A DNA stretch of 51,560 nt from an uncultured Lachnospiraceae bacterium (GCA_910586715.1 CAJUJG010000009.1:3698-55257), one strand, 5' to 3'. Numbered from the stretch's first letter, positions 18,513 to 28,069 are shown. Notes: generated by a model not told the origin, from the letters alone. Made by a program: numbers and translations.

Positions 18513-19057
18513 TGTCCTCTGTCTCCTTTTAACGCTCCGTACAGGATTAAATCCTCATAGCTTCCGTCCAGTAAAAGCTCGTCCCGCAGATATGCCTCCT
18601 GCGGAAAACCAAGCTTCTCATTCATGCGCACACACGGTTTGTTTCGCGCAAGCACCCTTGAGTGCAGCTTATGCAGTTTCAGCGTGTCAAACGCATAATC
18701 CCAAATCAGGTTTCCTACCTCCGTCCCGACACCCCTGCCGCGCGTTTTATCCCCGTCCAAAAAAAGTCCCCATTCCGCCTTGTTGTTCTCCTCATCGAAA
18801 TTTTGAAGATAAACGGAGCCAAGCGGCGTATCGTCCGCCGCGTCCATAATTACAAACTGATGTACCTGTCCCGTAAAGACCTTGTTTTCCAGCCAGCTTT
18901 GATGCTCCTGCGCGGTAATTTCCTTGCGGTACAGAAAGTTTTCCACAACCTCCGGCGCATTTCTCCACCGAAGCACAAGCTCTGTATCTGCCTGCGTAAT
19001 CGGTCTTAAGTAAATATGTTCTCCTTTTATGATAAAATCTTTATCTACCGGTTTCAT
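18509..19057 (-). CDS. GNAT-family N-acetyltransferase
   Basis: A 182-residue GNAT protein of the RimJ/RimL shape. It has the N-terminal HIYLRPI strand, WRNAPEV in helix 1, and the acetyl-CoA-binding RGRGVGTE near residue 112; ARNKPCVRMNEKLGF closes the fold. I choose the ATG at 19057, which has GGAGGG six bases upstream, over the ATG at 19063, which abuts it. It overlaps the previous gene by 17 bases and the GT2 by four. The WecE-like transaminase lies two genes upstream, so acetylation of dTDP-4-amino-4,6-dideoxygalactose (the WecD job) is a plausible role, though not shown. Confidence 0.75.
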   Translation of the reverse strand: MKPVDKDFIIKGEHIYLRPITQADTELVLRWRNAPEVVENFLYRKEITAQEHQSWLENKVFTGQVHQFVIMDAADDTPLGSVYLQNFDEENNKAEWGLFLDGDKTRGRGVGTEVGNLIWDYAFDTLKLHKLHSRVLARNKPCVRMNEKLGFPQEAYLRDELLLDGSYEDLILYGALKGDRGQ

Positions 19058-20849
19058 CGTCATCCCTCCGAATATCATATACCAAAAACGCCACGTCCCC
19101 GCTGTCCGTGCGTATCGCGTCCGCACACCTGCACTGTACCCGCACGCCGCGCTTTGCATAGTACGCTAAAAGCCATTCCATATCCCGCTCCGGCGCCGCC
19201 ACAAAGTACGCGCCCTTCTCCTGCAAAAGCGCGCTCTGCATATCCCGAAATCCTTTATCGGCAAGCTTTTTGCGCGCAAGCGGACTCTTTGCCAGCCACC
19301 CGCCGCAATAATCGTAGTTTTTACAGGCGTTATCCACATCCTCAAACATTTTTTCTGAGTAGGACGCACCCTCGTACGAAGTCGCGGAATACACATCCAT
19401 CACATAATACGCATCTGCATGTTCACGGCAGTAATCCATAAACGCATGCCACCGCATATCCGCACGCGCACGCGCCTCATACTCGTCATTGACACGCCCG
19501 AAATTCACGGCAAATGCTGCTGCCAGCAGAAAAATCACAAGCAGATAAACAGTTGTCGCTGTAATCCCCTTCTTCTTTGGCTCCGCGCTTTTCTCAAGCC
19601 TGCGCAGATCATAGAGCAGAAAACCGAGAATAAACGCAAGCTCCGTCATAAGAAGCGGCATTGTCACACGCTCAAGCACCCTGTCCATCATATATAAATA
19701 TAACCACAAAACACTCCTTATAACCAACAGCAACGCGATTTTAGGCACAATCCTGCGAAATACCGCCCCAATCTGCCTGTTTTTTACCGCAGGTATCATA
19801 CAAAACACGACATAAAGCCCATACGCGGCAGCAACCGCAAGGTCCGCGGCGGACATCTGCTTCAAAATCCGCTGCTGATACAGCCAAAACGCCTCGCGGA
19901 CACTGTTTTTACTCACAAGACCAAACGTATCATTCAGCTGCCTTCTCTGATACCGCACCATCGACTCCAAAAGCCATGTGTCAATCGACTCGTCCAGTGC
20001 AAAATTGTAATTTTCCAAAAGGGCATACGACTCCCTTGAAAGTCCCACGGACTCATAAAATGCTTTGTTCTCATCATAAACCGGAAGGTCATAAAAATCA
20101 TAAAGCTTTGTCCGGGCGTCAAAAAAGTCCCTGAAATTCCCCCAGTCATTGGCACGGTAGGCAAGCATGTTCAGGCTGAACATGACAAGCATTCCAAACA
20201 GCGCACCCCCGATTAACGCAAGATATTTTCTGAAATTCGCTCCCGTAAAAATCTTTTCCTCCGACGCCCACTTAAACAGCCCTGCCATGAGCACAAACGG
20301 CATCAGCATCAGGCAGACCTCCGTCCGAATCATAAACGCAAGCACTACCAGTAAAAGCGGAATGACATTTCTTCCTTTTTTGTTGTCGGAAGTGATAAAC
20401 AGGAAAACCGCGCACATCATACACATGCCCGCCGTGACGCTGTACTGCACGATGACAAGCTCGCGCAGAAACAGACCAAAGAACAGAAAAAACTCTGCAA
20501 GAAGCGCCATAATGCGGCCTTTTGTGGTCTGAAACAATGCGGTAAGCCGCACCGCAATCAAAAACGCCGCGCCAAACTGACAGACGCACAAAAACAAGCC
20601 GTACCATGCTGCATTTGGCACAGCTTTGTACAGCAGGGCAAGCAGCCACGAAAGCGGATACAAAAGCTGTACGCTGTAGCCGCTCGGCGTGCCGGTATAT
20701 GCCCCTGAGACGATGTCCTTGATTAAGGTATCGTCGTTCAAATCATAATAAAAATCAAATACAATCGCAGGAAACGCCACAAGCAGAAGGGTGAATACAG
20801 CAAGGACACACACTCTGCCTGCTTTCCTGCCTGTGCGGCTATCCGTCAT
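19041..20849 (-). CDS. Large polytopic membrane protein, possible GT-C glycosyltransferase
   Basis: A 602-residue integral membrane protein. After helix 1 (about 14-32) comes an outside acidic motif, DFYYDLNDDTLI. About ten more helices follow, and the C-terminal 150 residues form a soluble domain. This plan resembles GT-C enzymes with a DxD-type motif in the first outer loop. I do not recognise a named family. It is coupled to the WecE-like gene by a 4-base overlap and runs 17 bases into the GNAT gene. A role in adding a sugar from a polyprenyl-phosphate donor is inference. Confidence 0.6.
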   Translation of the reverse strand: MTDSRTGRKAGRVCVLAVFTLLLVAFPAIVFDFYYDLNDDTLIKDIVSGAYTGTPSGYSVQLLYPLSWLLALLYKAVPNAAWYGLFLCVCQFGAAFLIAVRLTALFQTTKGRIMALLAEFFLFFGLFLRELVIVQYSVTAGMCMMCAVFLFITSDNKKGRNVIPLLLVVLAFMIRTEVCLMLMPFVLMAGLFKWASEEKIFTGANFRKYLALIGGALFGMLVMFSLNMLAYRANDWGNFRDFFDARTKLYDFYDLPVYDENKAFYESVGLSRESYALLENYNFALDESIDTWLLESMVRYQRRQLNDTFGLVSKNSVREAFWLYQQRILKQMSAADLAVAAAYGLYVVFCMIPAVKNRQIGAVFRRIVPKIALLLVIRSVLWLYLYMMDRVLERVTMPLLMTELAFILGFLLYDLRRLEKSAEPKKKGITATTVYLLVIFLLAAAFAVNFGRVNDEYEARARADMRWHAFMDYCREHADAYYVMDVYSATSYEGASYSEKMFEDVDNACKNYDYCGGWLAKSPLARKKLADKGFRDMQSALLQEKGAYFVAAPERDMEWLLAYYAKRGVRVQCRCADAIRTDSGDVAFLVYDIRRDDDETGR

Positions 20850-21976
20850 ACGTGATAGAACTCCTTCACCTTGCTAACGATATAATCCACTTCAGACTCC
20901 TTTAATGTATAAAACATCGGGAGCCGGAAGATACGTTCGCTCTCTTTTGTCGTGTAGACATCTTCACCGGCAAACCTGCCAAATTTCAGCCCTGCAGGCG
21001 CAGTGTGAAGCGGAACGTAGTGAAATACGCTCCATACTCCGTTTTCCTTTAAAAATGCGAGAAGCCTTGTACGCTCCTCCAAATCGCGCGCCTTTGCATA
21101 GTACATGTGCCCGTTGTGCACACAGCCTTCGGGAATTGTCGGAAGCTCCAAAAGCCCGCGCTCCTTTAAGGGCTGCAGCAGCGTATTGTACTGCTCCCAA
21201 CGTGCCAGTCTTACTTTCGTGATTTCCTGTGCAAGCTCTAACTGCGCCCACAAATAGGCGGCGTTCATGTCGCTTGGCAGGTACGAGGAACCGTAATTCA
21301 TCCAGCGGTACTTGTCCACCTGTCCGCGATAGTACTGCGAACGGTTTGTGCCCTTTTCGCGGATAATCTCGGCATCTGTAATATATTTTTCATCCTGTAT
21401 TAAAAGCGCGCCGCCCTCGCCCATGCTTACGTTTTTTGTCTCATGGAACGAATAGCAGCCGAAATCGCCGATTGCGCCGAGCGCCTTTCCCTTGTAAGTT
21501 GCCATAATGCCCTGTGCAGCGTCCTCAATGACAAACAGGTTATATTTTTTTGCAAGCGCCATAATCTTGTCCATCTCGCAGGAAACGCCCGCGTAGTGGA
21601 CAGGAATGATTGCTCTTGTTTTTTGAGTGATTGCCGCCTCAATTAAGTTTTCGTCAATGTTCATGGTGTCGGGACGGATGTCAACAAAGACTGCCGTCGC
21701 ACCGCGCAGTACGAACGCGTCCGCCGTTGACACGAAGGTGTAGGCGGGCATAATCACCTCATCGCCCTCCTTAATATCCGTAAGCAGCGCGGCAAGCTCC
21801 GTCGCATGCGTGCAGGATGTTGTGAGCAGACATTTTGCCGTGCCTGTCTGCCGTTCAATCCATTCGCTGCATTTCTGTGTGAAAGGACCGTCACCACATA
21901 TTTTCTGGTTTTCCACGGATTGCTTGATATATTCGATTTCCCTTCCCGTAAACGGAGGGACGTTAAAGTTGATCAT
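20846..21976 (-). CDS. wecE: dTDP-4-amino-4,6-dideoxygalactose transaminase (WecE/RffA)
   Basis: A 376-residue PLP aminotransferase that converts dTDP-4-keto-6-deoxyglucose to dTDP-Fuc4N with glutamate as donor. The Schiff-base lysine is Lys181 in SFHETKN, and the length and lysine position equal those I recall for E. coli WecE. Other family segments are NVPPFTG at the start, CTHATELAA, VIEDAAQG and SDMNAAYLWAQL. The start at 21976 has GGAGAGGAG upstream; a possible promoter precedes it. The substrate would need RmlA and RmlB, which are not in the window. A GNAT two genes on could N-acetylate the product. Confidence 0.88.
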   Translation of the reverse strand: MINFNVPPFTGREIEYIKQSVENQKICGDGPFTQKCSEWIERQTGTAKCLLTTSCTHATELAALLTDIKEGDEVIMPAYTFVSTADAFVLRGATAVFVDIRPDTMNIDENLIEAAITQKTRAIIPVHYAGVSCEMDKIMALAKKYNLFVIEDAAQGIMATYKGKALGAIGDFGCYSFHETKNVSMGEGGALLIQDEKYITDAEIIREKGTNRSQYYRGQVDKYRWMNYGSSYLPSDMNAAYLWAQLELAQEITKVRLARWEQYNTLLQPLKERGLLELPTIPEGCVHNGHMYYAKARDLEERTRLLAFLKENGVWSVFHYVPLHTAPAGLKFGRFAGEDVYTTKESERIFRLPMFYTLKESEVDYIVSKVKEFYHV

Positions 21977-22020
21977 GTGGTTCTCCTCTCCCATATTTTG
22001 CCTAAACTTTTCTATCCTTA

Positions 22021-22049
22021 ATATTACACATTATGATGAATTTTTGCAA
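22021..22049 (-). promoter_or_regulatory. Possible sigma-A promoter upstream of wecE
   Basis: On the minus strand TTGCAA (22049-22044) lies 17 bases before TAATAT (22026-22021), about 45 bases upstream of the wecE start. Each hexamer matches consensus at 4 of 6 positions. The 140-base gap around it (21977-22116) shows no terminator hairpin and no other gene. Confidence 0.4.
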
Positions 22050-22116
22050 GGAAAATATTGGAAACGGAAGCGGCGTGGAGTGGGAAGCGAAAAGCGGCAA
22101 AGGATCATTGCACAGA

Positions 22117-23925
22117 TTAAGGGTAACGAGTATCGCCAAAAGCATACACCGCAAACATCCCATTCTCATACACCAGCGCATAATCCGACTTCTTTGCAAA
22201 CGCAAGAACTGCATCGCGCTTTCTATCTGTCTTCCCCTGCTGTTCTCTAAGCTCCAATGCCTCTGTCCCCAAAATCACGACCGGCGTTTCGCCGTTTTGA
22301 TACAAATTTTCCAAATCCTGCTCAAGCAGCTCCAGTCTGTTGGAATCCAAATCACCCCACGTCGTAAACACTGCCGGCTCCATATCCATAATATACGAAA
22401 CCGCGGGAATATCCCCATATAATATCACCTGTTTTTTATTCAAACCGTTTTCATAAAGAAAACTGTCAAGCTCCTCAATCGCCTGCTTTTTCCCGACAGT
22501 TGTCCGCATCCCTGAAATAGCCGTACTGCATTGCAGCTTGCCGACCGTTTCCTGCTGCGCGGCAGCTTTTGCATCATGGAACAGAAAACGATACCCAAAA
22601 AGAATGCTCTGCACCATTGTACACGCCAATATCATCAAGCACACACTGCACGCAGCAAAGCGCCTGTCCGCGCGAAATTTCGTATCCGCCCGCAGCGTCC
22701 CCCAAAGTTTCGCAAGCAGATATACCGATACCGGTGCAACAAGAAACAGATTATTCATAATCGGATATAACCCGTTATTGCTGCCAAGCGGCGTAATCCA
22801 TATGATTACAAGCAAAAAGACAGCCCACAGTTTCGCGCCCTCTTCTATTTTGTAAGAAAACAATGCCCACACACAGGCAATCATTACTACCAAAAGATAT
22901 ACCGTCACCCATTTATACATGCTGAAAAAATCCGTATAATCAAAGCCGAACATGCCCCTGCCATAGCAAAATCGTAAAAGCACTGCCATTCCCAACAGAT
23001 ACAGCGTTTTGATTAGTATTGTTATTTTATCTGCAATCCCTTTTTTTGCAAAAATAACACCAGCAACTTTAAATGCTGTCACACCCAAAACACCATACAC
23101 CACAAAAATGCCAAGCCACGCGCTATACCGTATATAATCCCCAAACATCGCCCCAACCATCGCCATCGGCTTATAATCGGTCGCCGTGTCTGTGACGGCA
23201 AAGAGCGAAGTAATCATCCCCAAATACGCAGATATGCCGTATTTCACACAGACAACCCCAAGCGGCACAATCAGCCCCGCCGCATATCCCGCAATACAGT
23301 AAAGCGTCCTGCTGCACAGCTTTTGAAATTTCTCCTTTTTCAGAATGCTAAAATACCACAGCGGAACAATCAATGCCATATAGGTAACATTCGGCATCCG
23401 AACGGCAATACACAACCCCAAAATCGCCCCGGCTGTCAGATACCCCTTTTTGCTGTCCTTGATAATCGCATCATAAAGAATGATTACGGCAGCCGTCATC
23501 AGCAGATACCCCAAATAATGATACAAAATCACATTCGGAGCCCAGCACAGCGAAAGCGCGGTAAATTCCGCAAGGAAAAACAGCGCCGTTCCCGCCTTGA
23601 ACGTTCCCCCGAAGCGCCTGCACGCATACAAAAACACTGCCGCCACCGTAATGCCAATCAGCAGACCGGAATAGATATTCATTCCTGCCCACGTCCCTCC
23701 GCCGGGAAGATATGACAGCGCAGCCCCCGTCACATTCGCAAGATACGTCGCAAACTTCCACATCGGATTGAGCACATCAAAAAAGCGGTAGTTTCCAAGC
23801 GCATACCCTGCGTCCATCATATCAACGCCCGTAAACGCATGACGCAGCGGATAGACCGCCAAAACTGCCGCCAGCAAATAATTCAGACACTTTTTTCCGT
23901 TTATACTGTTCTTCGTTTTTCCCAT
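22117..23925 (-). CDS. Large polytopic membrane protein, possible GT-C glycosyltransferase
   Basis: A 602-residue membrane protein with roughly eleven helices. After helix 1 (about 15-30) comes GVDMMDAGYALG, an acidic first outer loop of the kind seen in GT-C enzymes. The last 120 residues form a soluble, probably extracytoplasmic domain. The start at 23925 follows directly on the stop of the acyltransferase gene with no gap. It has the same length and overall plan as the protein at 19041, though the sequences differ. I cannot name the family; polyprenyl-phosphate-dependent glycosyl transfer outside the cell is the best guess. Confidence 0.55.
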   Translation of the reverse strand: MGKTKNSINGKKCLNYLLAAVLAVYPLRHAFTGVDMMDAGYALGNYRFFDVLNPMWKFATYLANVTGAALSYLPGGGTWAGMNIYSGLLIGITVAAVFLYACRRFGGTFKAGTALFFLAEFTALSLCWAPNVILYHYLGYLLMTAAVIILYDAIIKDSKKGYLTAGAILGLCIAVRMPNVTYMALIVPLWYFSILKKEKFQKLCSRTLYCIAGYAAGLIVPLGVVCVKYGISAYLGMITSLFAVTDTATDYKPMAMVGAMFGDYIRYSAWLGIFVVYGVLGVTAFKVAGVIFAKKGIADKITILIKTLYLLGMAVLLRFCYGRGMFGFDYTDFFSMYKWVTVYLLVVMIACVWALFSYKIEEGAKLWAVFLLVIIWITPLGSNNGLYPIMNNLFLVAPVSVYLLAKLWGTLRADTKFRADRRFAACSVCLMILACTMVQSILFGYRFLFHDAKAAAQQETVGKLQCSTAISGMRTTVGKKQAIEELDSFLYENGLNKKQVILYGDIPAVSYIMDMEPAVFTTWGDLDSNRLELLEQDLENLYQNGETPVVILGTEALELREQQGKTDRKRDAVLAFAKKSDYALVYENGMFAVYAFGDTRYP

Positions 23926-25047
23926 TTATCTCTTCCTTATGAATAATGCACCAACTTTTTGACGCAGCAGCTCAATCAGCGTACACACACCATAAACGGT
24001 CAGCACCGTAAAAACCATATGTCCCAAAAACCGGGGAAGCGGCGCACCGACCCAATCCGCACACCGAAACCACTCCACCCACAGATACCGGATATTGACA
24101 TGCTCATGGATTAAATATACCCCGAACGTCGCACCCGACACAAGCAGCAGTGGTCTCCGAATACGCTCAAGACACTCTGGGCTTTTGTCAAAACGCCCGT
24201 CAAACGCCATAAACAGTCCGACCGCGCCAAGGTAGCACAGCAGATGATTATACGTATAAGCGTAACTGATAAACGCCGAAAGACTTCCCGTCGCGAAAAA
24301 AATCTTCCGAATCACGAAAAACGACGCAAAAATCAAAAGCACACTTCCAGCATAAAGCCAAAGCGCCCTCGCCCTGCTGCCAAGAAACGCAATGCCAAAC
24401 CGCCGGATATACGCTCCCGTCAGATAGAGCGTCACAAACCAAAATGCGTCGTACCCATATTTGTCCCAGGCAAGCTGCATCGGAATCACGGTCTTTGCCA
24501 CACTGAAAAGCAGCAGAAATCCACCTAATAGCTTTAAAAAGCTCTTTTGGTCAAGCGCATCTGCGCCCTTATCCAGAAACGGCATAAAAAAGCAGAGAAT
24601 GATATAGGACGTGGCAAACCAGTAATGCTCTGTTACCGTCGGAAAAAGATACGTAAAAATCTGATACATGTCGAGCCGCTGCAAGCCCGTAGAAAAACCT
24701 ACAAACGTCTGATGCATATCGTGGCGGTACATCCCTGTAATAATCGCAATCACACCAATTGTCACAGAATAAAATATCACCTGTTTCCATATTTTCAGAG
24801 GACGTTTCAACACGTCTTTTGTCTCGGAAACGCCCCCGAAATACCCGCTGATCAGCACATAGACATTCACCGCGACAAGACAGAATGCCTCAATCAGCCA
24901 TGCAGCATATCCCGACACGCTGATTTGCTCCCGCGCAGGCACGCCCAAAAATCCGCCCTTGCTCAGATAATGGAGACACACAATCATCAGCATCGCGAAG
25001 ATGCGCAGCAGCTCATAATTTAATTGTCTGTCCTTTTTTTCCGCCAT
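23926..25047 (-). CDS. Acyltransferase-3 family membrane O-acyltransferase
   Basis: A 373-residue integral membrane protein of the acyltransferase-3 family (OafA/WecH-like). The hallmark is in the first helix: NYELLRIFAMLMIVCLHY, with Arg15 and His26 at the usual spacing. About ten helices follow, and no SGNH domain is attached. Such proteins carry an acetyl group across or at the membrane onto a sugar hydroxyl. The start is the ATG at 25047 behind GGGGG. It is placed right after pseG and before a GT-C-like protein, so it probably O-acetylates this glycan. Confidence 0.82.
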   Translation of the reverse strand: MAEKKDRQLNYELLRIFAMLMIVCLHYLSKGGFLGVPAREQISVSGYAAWLIEAFCLVAVNVYVLISGYFGGVSETKDVLKRPLKIWKQVIFYSVTIGVIAIITGMYRHDMHQTFVGFSTGLQRLDMYQIFTYLFPTVTEHYWFATSYIILCFFMPFLDKGADALDQKSFLKLLGGFLLLFSVAKTVIPMQLAWDKYGYDAFWFVTLYLTGAYIRRFGIAFLGSRARALWLYAGSVLLIFASFFVIRKIFFATGSLSAFISYAYTYNHLLCYLGAVGLFMAFDGRFDKSPECLERIRRPLLLVSGATFGVYLIHEHVNIRYLWVEWFRCADWVGAPLPRFLGHMVFTVLTVYGVCTLIELLRQKVGALFIRKR

Positions 25048-25074
25048 AGTATACCCCCGGCTATCTCTGCAAAT

Positions 25075-26145
25075 TTATAGTTTTTCAGTTTCCCATTGCA
25101 GCTGAAAAATCCTGCTTGCAATTCTCCCCGCGCCTTTTCCATCAATTAACCGCCGCTCCTGCCTGTGCAGCAAAGCGCGGTAATCCTTGTCACAAACGCA
25201 CCGCTTCAACGCCTCCACCGCCTGATGCGTCACCGCCTTTTGGTCTGCGCTAAAACACCCTGCATTTACAATATCCGTAAGGAGCGCAAGTTCCTGCGCT
25301 CCCTGTCTTTGATTTTCGGCAAAATAAAACGCAATCATCGGCACGCCGAGCGCGCAAATCTCATAAACCGTGCTGCCCGTCGCCGTCAGCGCCACATCGC
25401 AGCGTTTCATTAACGCTTTCAAATCCTTTAGCCCTTCATAAATCACCACATTGTCCCGTCCGCCGAACCGTTCCTTCAGTTCCTTTGCAAACGCATTAAA
25501 CGGACCGCTCACAATATGCCATGTAATCGGATTTTTCTCATGCCCGCAGCAAAATGTACTCTCTGCCGCAAGAAACGCATCCATAAACGCACCCGCCGCA
25601 AAATACGGGTCACTGCCGCCTGTCGTAATCATGACGTCTGTCACTCTATCCCGCACGGCATATGCGGTATCCGCCTGAAATACGCGCCGAAGCGGCATAT
25701 ATTGCGCACCGAGAAGCGTGTTAAGCGGTTTTTCTTCTATCCGGTACTGCGCCGCAAGCTTTGGCGCATAAAGATTGTAATTAATCAGCAAATCCACCGG
25801 ATACGGCGTCCCCATATCCTCTAAGCAGACAGTAACTGCAAGCTTTGAAACCGCCGCAAAATACGCGGTATCCGCCTGATAACTGTCCACAATCAAAAGG
25901 TCGCGTTCCCGCACCAGCATTTTTTCAAGCTGCGAAAGCTCGCTCATCATGTCCCTGTAATCCGTATGCAGCACAATCACGCGAAAGCCCCGCTCCTCTA
26001 TCAGACTGCGGCATTCATCGTCCGCCGCGAGAAAGACAGGCTTACACCGTTCTCCCAAATCCGCAGCCGCTTCCGCAATCGAAAGACAGCGCATCACATG
26101 CCCCATGCCAATCTGCGTATTGCCGTCCGCACGAATATAAAACAT
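25075..26145 (-). CDS. pseG: UDP-2,4-diacetamido-2,4,6-trideoxy-beta-L-altropyranose hydrolase (PseG)
   Basis: A 356-residue GT-B-fold hydrolase that removes UDP from the L-altrose intermediate of pseudaminic acid synthesis. The start, FYIRADGNTQIGMGHVMRC, is diagnostic for PseG, including the His of the GMGH loop. TTGGSDPY and the C-terminal ATGSTVYEICALGVP nucleotide-binding segment follow. I choose the ATG at 26145, with GGAGGG upstream, over a start 13 codons earlier. It is the last gene of the pse block, downstream of a deacetylase and a formyltransferase gene, so it may accept an unusual N-acyl form of the substrate. Confidence 0.88.
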   Translation of the reverse strand: MFYIRADGNTQIGMGHVMRCLSIAEAAADLGERCKPVFLAADDECRSLIEERGFRVIVLHTDYRDMMSELSQLEKMLVRERDLLIVDSYQADTAYFAAVSKLAVTVCLEDMGTPYPVDLLINYNLYAPKLAAQYRIEEKPLNTLLGAQYMPLRRVFQADTAYAVRDRVTDVMITTGGSDPYFAAGAFMDAFLAAESTFCCGHEKNPITWHIVSGPFNAFAKELKERFGGRDNVVIYEGLKDLKALMKRCDVALTATGSTVYEICALGVPMIAFYFAENQRQGAQELALLTDIVNAGCFSADQKAVTHQAVEALKRCVCDKDYRALLHRQERRLIDGKGAGRIASRIFQLQWETEKL

Positions 26146-26196
26146 CTCCTGTTCCCTCCAATGCCTGCATATTTGCCGATTCAAACGCTCAATCCG

Positions 26197-26886
26197 TTAT
26201 TTTACGGTTTTGCGAACCAACATAAACGCCTCCGCCCGCTGCATTCCTGCCGCCATGCCCCGCGTTTTGGACAGCACGTCCATCCCCTCAAGGCTTCTTG
26301 GGTGCGGAAACGCGCAAAGCTCCGAAACATAACTTTGCATTGCTTTTTCCTTCTGTGCGTAGTACTCCGTAATATCCACGAACACATTCGGGCAAAACGC
26401 AGGCTGCGCACTGTAATCAAAATTCCACTCCGATGAAGAAAGCGTCTCAAACGCATAAATCTCCTCCACACAGTAATCCCCAATCGGTCTTGTCGCTGTC
26501 AGAACCGCGCGCGCCGTATACTGGTGGTCCACATTCAAATCCCCGCTATAGTGCGTATACACAATCTGCGGTTGCAGCGCACGTATTTTTTCCTCAACCG
26601 CCTTCACAATATCCAGCAAATCCACCTCGTCAAAACGATTGTCGGGGAAATCCGCGAAAAACACGTCCCGAAAGCCAATTGCCTTCGCACTCTCCAGCGT
26701 ATTTTGATGAAGCGCGTCCACAACCTCTTTTTCTGTGTCTTCCCTGTGCGTCCCGCGTGAAGTCTGTCCCTCTCCTAAAATAAGCGCATACACCGCATCT
26801 TTCTGTGCCGCATGCCTTGCCGCTGTCGCGCCTACGCCAAGGATTTCATCATCAGGGTGCGCCGCTACGATTAACACTGTTTTCAT
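26197..26886 (-). CDS. PIG-L (LmbE-like) deacetylase
   Basis: A 229-residue PIG-L family protein. It has the zinc motif AHPDDE at residues 9-14 and the later HYSGDLNVDH segment that supplies another zinc His. Members remove acetyl groups from N-acetylated sugars. The start at 26886 lies one base past the stop of the formyltransferase gene, so the two are coupled. Their position inside the pse operon suggests deacetylation of a sugar nitrogen before it is given a different acyl group. The exact substrate (a UDP-sugar or a pseudaminic acid form) is not shown by sequence. Confidence 0.85.
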   Translation of the reverse strand: MKTVLIVAAHPDDEILGVGATAARHAAQKDAVYALILGEGQTSRGTHREDTEKEVVDALHQNTLESAKAIGFRDVFFADFPDNRFDEVDLLDIVKAVEEKIRALQPQIVYTHYSGDLNVDHQYTARAVLTATRPIGDYCVEEIYAFETLSSSEWNFDYSAQPAFCPNVFVDITEYYAQKEKAMQSYVSELCAFPHPRSLEGMDVLSKTRGMAAGMQRAEAFMLVRKTVK

Positions 26887-26887
26887 C

Positions 26888-27586
26888 TTAATAACCTTGC
26901 TCCTTCTTCCGAAAAACCACACGCGCCGAAAGCGTCTGCCCGTCCCCGGACAAGTTGGCCTCCTCAAGCTCCAACCGATAAGCGCCAAACTCCAAATACG
27001 CCCTCGGATACCCCTCCGCGTCCAGCATTCGGATATAATCGTATATCTTATCTAATTCCATATCAGGTGTTATTTCACTATCCTCCGGCTTTCTGCGCTT
27101 GAAGATAACCGGCTCGCCCTCCTGCGGTTTGGGCGTTATTTTCCCTGCCAAAAATTCCGGTATCATTTCCTGAAAAATAATATCTGCGCACCGTATAAAA
27201 ATCTCCTGCGCACTTCCCGCAAGCGACAACGGGCGCTTGCTATACACCGGTCCGCCGTCAAGCGTTGCGGTCACCTTAATTGCCGATACTTTTGTCTCCT
27301 TATGACCGCGCACAATCAGGTTCTGCAAAGGACTGCCACCGCGTCCGTACGGCAAATCCGTCATGTGAAACACGACACATTCCCAATTGTCCGTAATTTC
27401 ATTTGGAATAAAATATGACCAATGAGGCAATAAAATGTAATCCGGATTAAAACTACGCACGTTATTTACCGTCAATTCCTCTTTTGCCGTGTAAAGAACA
27501 ATCTCATGAATTCCCTCATACTGTTTTTGTAGTTCCTGCGCGCGTGCAATATTCCACGACTTGATTGTCGCAATGATTATTCGCAT
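26888..27586 (-). CDS. Formyltransferase-fold protein, probable sugar N-formyltransferase
   Basis: A 232-residue protein with a formyltransferase core: FHMTDLPYGRGGSPLQN near residues 72-88 (catalytic-type His and the LP loop) and TATLDGGPVY near 107-116 (catalytic-type Asp). These are the landmarks of 10-formyl-THF-dependent enzymes such as methionyl-tRNA and sugar N-formyltransferases. The Asn normally two residues before the His appears to be Val. Length and context exclude the tRNA enzyme. The start at 27586 has GGGAG upstream. Next to PIG-L within a pse operon it points to an N-formyl pseudaminic acid derivative. Confidence 0.75.
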   Translation of the reverse strand: MRIIIATIKSWNIARAQELQKQYEGIHEIVLYTAKEELTVNNVRSFNPDYILLPHWSYFIPNEITDNWECVVFHMTDLPYGRGGSPLQNLIVRGHKETKVSAIKVTATLDGGPVYSKRPLSLAGSAQEIFIRCADIIFQEMIPEFLAGKITPKPQEGEPVIFKRRKPEDSEITPDMELDKIYDYIRMLDAEGYPRAYLEFGAYRLELEEANLSGDGQTLSARVVFRKKEQGY

Positions 27587-27616
27587 TCGCTCAACTCCCT
27601 TCTGTCTGTGCGGCAT

Positions 27617-28069
27617 TTATATGACATACTCGTACTGTATATAATCCGCCAATTCCTTTTTGGTAAATCCGCACTTTTCAAACGCCCTCGCAGACGCATG
27701 ATTTTCAAATTTGACTTGACCTGTTAATTTAATAACATCCGATATTTCGTCTAAAACAACCTGTTCTTTGATTAATTGCAGCAGTCTGCTCCCATATCCT
27801 TTACCGCGATGCCGTGCATCAATACTGTAATCAATCAGCGCCTCCCCGTCCGCAACGTTAAGCCGGATTTGTCCTACGGGCGTCTCCCCCGCGCACAAAA
27901 TATAATGATACACCGACTTGTCCGCCAACGTTTTCGCAAACCATTTCACATGATTTTCATAGGGAATCGTCTCCGTGTGGAATGCATTCTGCCGCACCGT
28001 CGCATCATTTGCCCAATTATACAGCAAATCAACATCTGACGGATTTACTTTTCGCAACAATAAGCACAT
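27617..28069 (-). CDS. pseH: GNAT acetyltransferase, PseH-like
   Basis: A 150-residue GNAT protein. Landmarks are LLLRKVNPSDVDLLYNWAND at the start, NHVKWF, and the acetyl-CoA loop RHRGKGYGSRLL near residues 97-108; FEKCGF closes it. PseH acetylates the 4-amino group of UDP-4-amino-4,6-dideoxy-AltNAc, and members of the group share the WANDxxVRxNAF pattern seen here. The ATG at 28069 has GGGGGT upstream. It is separated from pseI by a 181-base gap full of palindromes. With a formyltransferase downstream, its share of the acylation is uncertain. Confidence 0.8.
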   Translation of the reverse strand: MCLLLRKVNPSDVDLLYNWANDATVRQNAFHTETIPYENHVKWFAKTLADKSVYHYILCAGETPVGQIRLNVADGEALIDYSIDARHRGKGYGSRLLQLIKEQVVLDEISDVIKLTGQVKFENHASARAFEKCGFTKKELADYIQYEYVI

